The notes beneath the pieces are model-generated. The model was not told the origin of the DNA. It saw only the letters and a program-made list of their open reading frames with translations, and did no database searches. A DNA stretch of 10,181 nt from contig DQTM01000221.1 of NCBI GenBank assembly GCA_015662785.1, positions 1-10,181 of the forward strand. Reading direction: 5' to 3'. The position numbers and the translations under genes were made by a program. Shown in pieces: positions 6,389-10,181 of the stretch. This stretch comes from Sulfurospirillum arcachonense. Its GTDB lineage: Bacteria > Campylobacterota > Campylobacteria > Campylobacterales > Sulfurospirillaceae. Position 1 is the first letter of the stretch; every line of letters begins with the position of its first letter.

Positions 6389-6417
6389 ATTATACATATA
6401 ATTATATGGTTTGTAAA
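6389..6417 (-). promoter_or_regulatory. Promoter of the antitoxin-toxin-exonuclease operon
   Basis: Read on the minus strand, TTTACA (6417-6412) and TATAAT (6394-6389) are spaced by exactly 17 bases. That is a near-consensus sigma70 promoter with five of six -35 bases and all -10 bases matching. It lies 22 bases upstream of the antitoxin ATG, giving a short leader that holds AAGGAG. Confidence 0.75.
6395..6408. promoter_or_regulatory. Perfect 14-bp palindrome in the promoter spacer, likely antitoxin operator
   Basis: CATATAATTATATG is self-complementary over all 14 bases. It fills most of the 17-bp spacer of the antitoxin promoter and directly abuts the -10 box. A ribbon-helix-helix dimer or tetramer bound here would exclude RNA polymerase. 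The sequence and position are seen directly. Binding by the adjacent antitoxin is inferred from the general autoregulation of type II systems. Confidence 0.65.
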
Positions 6418-6470
6418 GTATTTAAATATTTGAGTATAACTATTGAAATAATAAGGATAAATTTAATATC

Positions 6471-6513
6471 TATAATAGACTGAATATATAATACATAAAT
6501 TCAGTCTATTATA
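6471..6513. repeat. Perfect 15-bp inverted repeat with 13-base loop
   Basis: TATAATAGACTGAAT (6471-6485) and ATTCAGTCTATTATA (6499-6513) are exact reverse complements around a 13-base A/T loop. On the plus strand the right arm is followed by A then TTTTT (6515-6519), so it could end a plus-strand transcript. No plus-strand gene lies upstream, because the toxin-antitoxin operon runs the other way. It sits between two divergent promoters and belongs to neither. It could be a terminator of an unseen small RNA, a large operator, or a small mobile-element remnant. Confidence 0.55.
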
Positions 6514-6656
6514 ATTTTTCAGTTGATTCTTTGATACTTTATTTTTTTTATGAAGAAGTAGATGATTATTTTTTTCTTGTTTGGTTAATAAGTTCTCTAC
6601 TTAAAATATACCAATTAAACCACCATTTTAAGGTATGAAACAGATTCAAAAGTAAT

Positions 6657-6672
6657 TGTGACAAATATCATA
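6657..6672 (+). promoter_or_regulatory. Weak CRP/FNR-like half-site pair upstream of acnB
   Basis: TGTGA-N6-TCATA matches nine of the ten conserved bases of the E. coli CRP site (TGTGA-N6-TCACA). It is centred about 50 bases before the predicted acnB start, a plausible position for an activator. Whether this organism has a factor of that specificity is unknown, so this is only a candidate. Confidence 0.2.
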
Positions 6673-6678
6673 AAAAGC

Positions 6679-6708
6679 TTGGGAATTGGGTCTTTTTTTT
6701 GCTACAAT
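6679..6708 (+). promoter_or_regulatory. Predicted acnB promoter with extended -10 and T-tract spacer
   Basis: The extended -10 element TGCTACAAT is at 6700-6708. A partial -35, TTGGGA, is at 6679-6684 with an 18-base spacer. The spacer contains a run of eight T (6693-6700) directly before the extended -10, the arrangement typical of Campylobacterota housekeeping promoters. Transcription would start near 6715, leaving about 25 bases of leader with GAGGAGA at 6726-6732. Confidence 0.6.
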
Positions 6709-6739
6709 CATACCAATTAAAATATGAGGAGAATTACTG

Positions 6740-9298
6740 ATGTCATTTATCGAAGAATATAACAACGATGTAGAAGCTAGAGCTAAGGATGGTGTTCCAC
6801 CACTTCCTTTAGATGCTAAGAAGACAGCACAAGTGGTTGAATTACTTAAAAGTGGTAATGAGAACCAAGAATTTTTACTAAGTTTGTTAGAGGACAGAGT
6901 GCCACCAGGGGTTGATGATGCGGCTTATGTAAAAGCAGCTTTTTTAAATGATGTTTCAAAAGGTAACGCAACTTGCAGTGTTATATCTCCTGTAAAAGCA
7001 ATTGAGGTTTTAGGAACTATGCTTGGTGGTTACAATGTGAAACCACTTGTAGATGGTCTTAGTAGTTCAGATACTATGATTGCACAAGCTTCTGCAAATG
7101 CTCTTAAGTATATCGTTCTTGTATATGATGCGTTTAATGACGTTGAAACTTTAGCAAAAACCAACTCTTATGCGAAAGAAGTTTTAACTTCTTGGGCAAA
7201 TGCTGAGTGGTTTACTTCAAAAAAGAAAATGCCAGAAAAATGGACTGTAGCAGTTCTAAAAGTTCCAGGCGAAACAAATACAGATGACTTGAGCCCTGCA
7301 AATGAAGCATTTACAAGAAGTGATATACCTCTTCACGCAAACTCTATGCTAGTAACAAGACTTCCAGGTTCAATCGAAAAAATTAAAGAACTTCAGGCTG
7401 CTGGTCATGAAGTGGCTTATGTTGGAGATGTTGTAGGTACGGGAAGTAGTAGAAAGTCAGGTATCAACTCAGTACAATGGTTTATGGGGAAAGACATACC
7501 ATTTGTACCAAATAAAAAAACTTCTAGTTTAATTCTTGGGTCTATCATAGCTCCAATTTTCTTTAATACAGCAGAAGATAGTGGTGCACTTCCGATTGAA
7601 GTAAATGTAGATGCACTTGAAACTGGTGATATTATAGATGTTTATACACTTGAAGGAAAGATTGAAAAAAATGGAAAGGTTGTTTCAGAGTTTAAATTAG
7701 CTCCAAATACTTTAGCAGACGAATATAGAGCTGGTGGTCGTATACCTCTTATTATTGGTCGTGGATTGACTAGCAAAGCTAGAGAATCTCTAGGAATGGA
7801 ACCTGAAAATATTTTTGAAAAACCAAAGCAACCAAGTGATAGTGGAAAAGGTTATACTCAAGCACAAAAGATGGTTGGTAAAGCTTGTGGTATTGCTGGT
7901 GTAAGACCTGGTATGTATGTTGAACCTCAAACTTTAACTGTTGGTAGTCAAGACACAACAGGACCTATGACTAGAGATGAGATAAAAGAACTTGCAGCCC
8001 TTGGGTTTAATGCAGACCTTGTAATGCAAAGTTTTTGTCATACTGCGGCGTATCCGAAGCCTAGTGATGTTGTTTTACAGCATACACTTCCTGATTTTAT
8101 TAAAAATAGAAGTGGTGTTAGCCTTAGAGCAGGCGATGGTGTTATCCACTCTTGGTTAAACCGTATGGTTCTTCCTGATACTGTAGGAACTGGTGGAGAT
8201 TCACATACTCGTTTTCCTATAGGTATCTCTTTTCCTGCAGGTTCTGGTCTTGTTGCATTTGCAGCAGTTACAGGTTCAATGCCTCTAAATATGCCTGAAT
8301 CAGTACTCGTTAGATTTAAAGGCGAACTACAACCAGGAGTTACTCTTAGAGATTTAGTAAATGCTATTCCTTATTATGCAATTAAAAAAGGACTTTTAAC
8401 AGTTCCAAAGAAAAATAAAAAGAATGTATTTGCTGGAACTGTACTAGAAATAGAAGGTCTACCAAAACTAAAAGTAGAACAAGCATTTGAACTGAGTGAC
8501 GCAGCAGCAGAGAGAAGTGCAGCAGGTTGTAGTGTTCAACTTGATAAAGAGCCAATTATAGAGTATTTAAAATCAAATATAGTTTTACTTGAGTCTATGA
8601 TAAAAGCTGGTTATGGTGATTCTGTAACTATTCAAAGAAGAGCTGATAAGATGAAAGAGTGGATTAAAAACCCTGAACTTGTCAAAGCCGATAAAGATGC
8701 CCAATATAAAGAAATCATTGAGATTGATTTAGCAGACGTAAAAGAGCCGATTTTATGTTGCCCAAATGATCCAGATGATGTTGCAACTCTAAGTGAAATC
8801 CTTGCAGACCCTAAAAGACCTCACAAGATTGATGAAGTGTTTGTAGGAAGCTGTATGACTAACATAGGTCACTATAGAGCTCTTGGTGAAGTTCTTCAAG
8901 GTGAAGGTCAAGTTCCAACAAAACTTTGGATAGCACCACCAACAAAAATGGATAAAAATCAACTAATAGAAGAGGGTTACTACTCACTATTTGGTGCAGC
9001 TGGAGCTAGAGTTGAAATTCCAGGATGTTCACTATGTATGGGTAACCAAGCAAGAGTTGCTGACAATGCTACTGTGTTCTCAACAAGTACAAGAAACTTT
9101 GATAACCGTATAGGAAAAGGTGCTCAAGTTTATCTTGGAAGTGCAGAACTTGCAGCACTTTGTGCTCTTCTTGGACGTCTTCCAACTAAAGAAGAATATA
9201 TGGACATAGTTCCTAAAAAACTAAAAGGCAAAGAAGACAAAGTATATAAGTACCTAAACTTCAATCTTATAGAAAATTATGAATTAGCTGATTCATAA
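6740..9298 (+). CDS. acnB: Aconitate hydratase B (bifunctional aconitase / 2-methylisocitrate dehydratase)
   Basis: AcnB interconverts citrate and isocitrate through cis-aconitate using a [4Fe-4S] cluster, in the oxidative or reductive TCA cycle; family members may also act on 2-methylisocitrate. The 852 residues compare with about 865 in E. coli AcnB. The domain order is the AcnB-specific one: N-terminal HEAT-like helical domain (1-about 155), swivel domain placed early (about 165-385, with VGDVVGTGSSRKSG at 228-241), then the catalytic domains. The cluster ligands are Cys705 (VGSCMTN), Cys763 and Cys766 (GCSLCMGNQ). GTGGDSHTRFP (483-493) and STSTRNFDNR (781-790) are substrate-site signatures. 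All key residues are present and the frame is intact. GAGGAGA (6726-6732) lies 7 bases before the ATG. It appears monocistronic, ending at a hairpin. Apo-AcnB binds mRNA in some bacteria, which may matter here but cannot be read from the sequence. Confidence 0.97.
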   Translation: MSFIEEYNNDVEARAKDGVPPLPLDAKKTAQVVELLKSGNENQEFLLSLLEDRVPPGVDDAAYVKAAFLNDVSKGNATCSVISPVKAIEVLGTMLGGYNVKPLVDGLSSSDTMIAQASANALKYIVLVYDAFNDVETLAKTNSYAKEVLTSWANAEWFTSKKKMPEKWTVAVLKVPGETNTDDLSPANEAFTRSDIPLHANSMLVTRLPGSIEKIKELQAAGHEVAYVGDVVGTGSSRKSGINSVQWFMGKDIPFVPNKKTSSLILGSIIAPIFFNTAEDSGALPIEVNVDALETGDIIDVYTLEGKIEKNGKVVSEFKLAPNTLADEYRAGGRIPLIIGRGLTSKARESLGMEPENIFEKPKQPSDSGKGYTQAQKMVGKACGIAGVRPGMYVEPQTLTVGSQDTTGPMTRDEIKELAALGFNADLVMQSFCHTAAYPKPSDVVLQHTLPDFIKNRSGVSLRAGDGVIHSWLNRMVLPDTVGTGGDSHTRFPIGISFPAGSGLVAFAAVTGSMPLNMPESVLVRFKGELQPGVTLRDLVNAIPYYAIKKGLLTVPKKNKKNVFAGTVLEIEGLPKLKVEQAFELSDAAAERSAAGCSVQLDKEPIIEYLKSNIVLLESMIKAGYGDSVTIQRRADKMKEWIKNPELVKADKDAQYKEIIEIDLADVKEPILCCPNDPDDVATLSEILADPKRPHKIDEVFVGSCMTNIGHYRALGEVLQGEGQVPTKLWIAPPTKMDKNQLIEEGYYSLFGAAGARVEIPGCSLCMGNQARVADNATVFSTSTRNFDNRIGKGAQVYLGSAELAALCALLGRLPTKEEYMDIVPKKLKGKEDKVYKYLNFNLIENYELADS

Positions 9299-9303
9299 AC
9301 TGA

Positions 9304-9332
9304 AAAGGCTATCTGTTATGCAGATGGTCTTT
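9304..9332. terminator. Bidirectional intrinsic terminator between acnB and the zinc-ribbon gene
   Basis: A 12-base-pair stem (9304-9315 with 9321-9332, two G-T wobbles in the plus-strand RNA) encloses the loop TTATG. It begins 5 bases after the acnB stop. On the plus strand the right arm ends in TTT and continues TCTACTTCT. On the minus strand the stem ends in a run of four T (9306-9303). It overlaps the last codons and stop of the convergent gene, so one hairpin can serve both. Confidence 0.65.
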
Positions 9333-9684
9333 CTACTTCTATATCCCATAAAACTGAAACTCCATACTCTTTATCTAAAGCGATATATTTAAAATACTCT
9401 TTTTGGGCTTGATAGCTATAAAGCCTAACATCAACATCTTCACCTTGAAGTAGTTTTTTTACTTCAAAGATTCCAATTCCTCTTTTCCCCCATTTTAAAA
9501 GTGAGTTTCCCCATATGCGAAATGAACAAGTAGCCTCTTTTTTTAGCTCAAAAACTTCACCATCTTCACTATACCAGCTAGCATTGCTACATGTATAGAC
9601 TTTTGCACTTTTACCGTTGACCTGCTTTTTTTCCATGATAACTGTACCATCAGCACAGTATGGGCATTTTCCTACTATAGACAT
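9316..9684 (-). CDS. Small zinc-ribbon protein resembling topoisomerase I/III C-terminal modules
   Basis: With the start chosen here the product is 122 residues. Cys7 and Cys10 (KCPYC), Cys32 (VYTCSN) and Cys53 (ATCSFRIW) form a four-Cys zinc ribbon. The stretch ATCSFRIWGNSLLKWGKRGI followed by VKKLLQGEDV resembles the zinc-finger repeats at the C-terminus of type IA topoisomerases (C..C...C...CxFxI, then a K-rich turn and a VxxLL helix). Here the module stands alone with about 45 further residues of unknown role (to DIEVERPSA). Nucleic-acid binding is therefore likely but not shown. AAAGGA (9697-9692) lies 7 bases before the ATG at 9684 and 4 before the adjacent ATG at 9687; the former is preferred. 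A longer frame from 9786 would add a hydrophobic non-conserved segment and bypass this site. It follows the substrate-binding protein gene by 58 bases. Confidence 0.7.
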   Translation of the reverse strand: MSIVGKCPYCADGTVIMEKKQVNGKSAKVYTCSNASWYSEDGEVFELKKEATCSFRIWGNSLLKWGKRGIGIFEVKKLLQGEDVDVRLYSYQAQKEYFKYIALDKEYGVSVLWDIEVERPSA

Positions 9685-9742
9685 CATAAAATCCTTTACA
9701 TGTAAATAGTAACTAAATTTGCCTAGAAGAGTAAAAAATATG

Positions 9743-10181
9743 TCAATTTGAAATATTGTCCAATATGTGAGAAAAGCTAAAATCATATCGTTTTAAGTTT
9801 TTATTTTCAAATTTTGAGTATTGTGTGTAGTCGATAAAGTTCCAATCATCACCGCTAAAATACTTCAAAAATTTCTCCGCTGATGTTCTATTCATCAAAG
9901 AGACCTTATTTAGATAGACACTTGAATCAAAATCTATGCCATTATGGTAATCATGTATAAGAGTAATAATCCAAGAACCTATCGCCATATGTCCACCAGC
10001 TATGCTTAGTACTTTACCATCATATACGCTTTGAACTGACTTTTTATCCCAATCCGTACCAGATGTTACAAAGTCAATATTAGGAACTATACCCATCCTA
10101 GACCAAATTAACGCATAACAGGAGTGCAAAGAGGCGTAAGATTTGAATTTAAAAATATGCAGGACTGCTTCTTGCAATTCA
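9743..10181 (-). CDS. C-terminal part of a periplasmic substrate-binding protein (partial)
   Basis: The frame is open to the right edge, so this is the 3' part of a larger gene; 145 residues are visible. The segment GIVPNIDFVTSGTDWDKKS, then VYDGKVLSIAGGHMAIGSW and IHDYHNGIDF, and the ending YSKFENKNLKRYDFSFSHIL look like the C-terminal lobe of a type 1 periplasmic binding protein. From memory this subgroup is often encoded beside sensor kinases or diguanylate cyclases, suggesting a sensory rather than a transport role; that is inference. No partner gene is in the window. A TTG at 10177 is an unlikely start, since it falls inside the fold and has no ribosome binding site visible. The TGA at 9745-9743 precedes the zinc-ribbon gene by 58 bases with no obvious terminator, so they may be co-transcribed. 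Confidence 0.65.
   Translation of the reverse strand, partial: ELQEAVLHIFKFKSYASLHSCYALIWSRMGIVPNIDFVTSGTDWDKKSVQSVYDGKVLSIAGGHMAIGSWIITLIHDYHNGIDFDSSVYLNKVSLMNRTSAEKFLKYFSGDDWNFIDYTQYSKFENKNLKRYDFSFSHILDNISN

Larger units (their letters stand above)
6608..6721 (+). repeat. Pair of 12-base direct repeats in the acnB upstream region
   Basis: ATACCAATTAAA occurs at 6608-6619 and again at 6710-6721, 102 bases apart. The second copy overlaps the predicted acnB transcription start and leader. The span between them contains the promoter. It may be a regulatory word, a trace of duplication, or chance. Confidence 0.4.
6367..6739. other. Divergent intergenic region between the toxin-antitoxin operon and acnB
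   Basis: This is a very AT-rich 373-base stretch with no credible ORF on either strand; the longest ATG-led frames are under about ten codons. From left to right it contains the antitoxin ribosome binding site, promoter and operator (6372-6417), a perfect 15-bp inverted repeat (6471-6513), and two copies of a 12-base direct repeat (6608-6619, 6710-6721). It also holds a weak CRP-like sequence (6657-6672), the acnB promoter (6679-6708) and the acnB ribosome binding site (6726-6732). The section 6520-6600 shows only A/T runs. Confidence 0.8.

Noticed and set aside
6443..6476. Possible plus-strand small-RNA promoter (TTGAAA ... TATAAT) before the 15-bp hairpin
   Set aside because: The spacing is 22 bases and no better pair is present, so I could not support a small RNA gene here.
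9695..9706. 12-bp palindrome TTTACATGTAAA before the zinc-ribbon gene
   Set aside because: It is perfect but short and A/T-rich, overlaps the ribosome binding site, and has no promoter around it that I can define; chance is likely.
9685..9786. N-terminal extension of the zinc-ribbon gene to an ATG at 9786
   Set aside because: It would overlap the upstream gene by 44 bases and add a hydrophobic segment resembling no export signal at the right place. The AAAGGA site fits the ATG at 9684/9687 much better.
1..10181. CRISPR arrays, tRNA and rRNA genes, phage genes
   Set aside because: I saw no regularly spaced repeats, no cloverleaf-like sequence or rRNA segments, and no integrase or structural phage protein in any frame.

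Overview
The window is AT-rich, densely packed bacterial DNA. It most resembles a free-living member of the Campylobacterota (Sulfurimonas / Sulfurospirillum / Arcobacter type). The grounds are an AcnB-type aconitase behind a T-tract plus extended -10 promoter, AT-biased codons, Lys/Ile/Asn-rich proteins and short intergenic gaps. This placement is inference from gene content and style; no rRNA or other marker gene is present.

Layout. (1) Positions 1-242 hold an unassigned left edge, then a regulatory region with a perfect 13-bp palindrome and a sigma70-like promoter. (2) 243-2644 (+): glpD (FAD-dependent glycerol-3-phosphate dehydrogenase), an inverted repeat, a possible 21-codon ORF, and a GntR/HutC-family regulator with a TTG start. 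The regulator is a natural candidate to control glpD. (3) 2641-6366 (-): five head-to-tail genes, in transcription order RHH antitoxin, RelE/ParE-type toxin, DEDDh-fold exonuclease, exported glutathione peroxidase and Tex. The first three are translationally coupled by 4-base overlaps (ATGA, TTGA). The next gaps are 31 and 22 bases, so one operon is plausible. Its promoter is clear, with a perfect 14-bp palindrome inside the 17-bp spacer. The last gene, tex, converges on the regulator and their stop codons overlap. (4) 6367-6739: the 373-base divergent intergenic region holds the toxin-antitoxin promoter/operator, an orphan perfect 15-bp inverted repeat, a 12-bp direct repeat and the acnB promoter. 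(5) 6740-9298 (+): acnB, complete and with all iron-sulfur ligands. (6) 9304-9332: a hairpin that can serve as a bidirectional terminator. (7) 9316-10181 (-): a small zinc-ribbon protein resembling topoisomerase C-terminal modules, preceded by the C-terminal part of a periplasmic substrate-binding protein that runs off the right edge.

How the parts fit. glpD feeds electrons from glycerol-3-phosphate into the quinone pool, and acnB serves the oxidative or reductive TCA cycle. The minus-strand operon is the most unusual part. An autoregulated toxin-antitoxin pair sits at the head of an exonuclease gene, with peroxide-defence and RNA/DNA-binding genes behind it. If these are truly co-transcribed, antitoxin occupancy of one operator would set expression of all five. 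I found no CRISPR array, tRNA or rRNA. A possible insertion-sequence end at the left edge is speculative.
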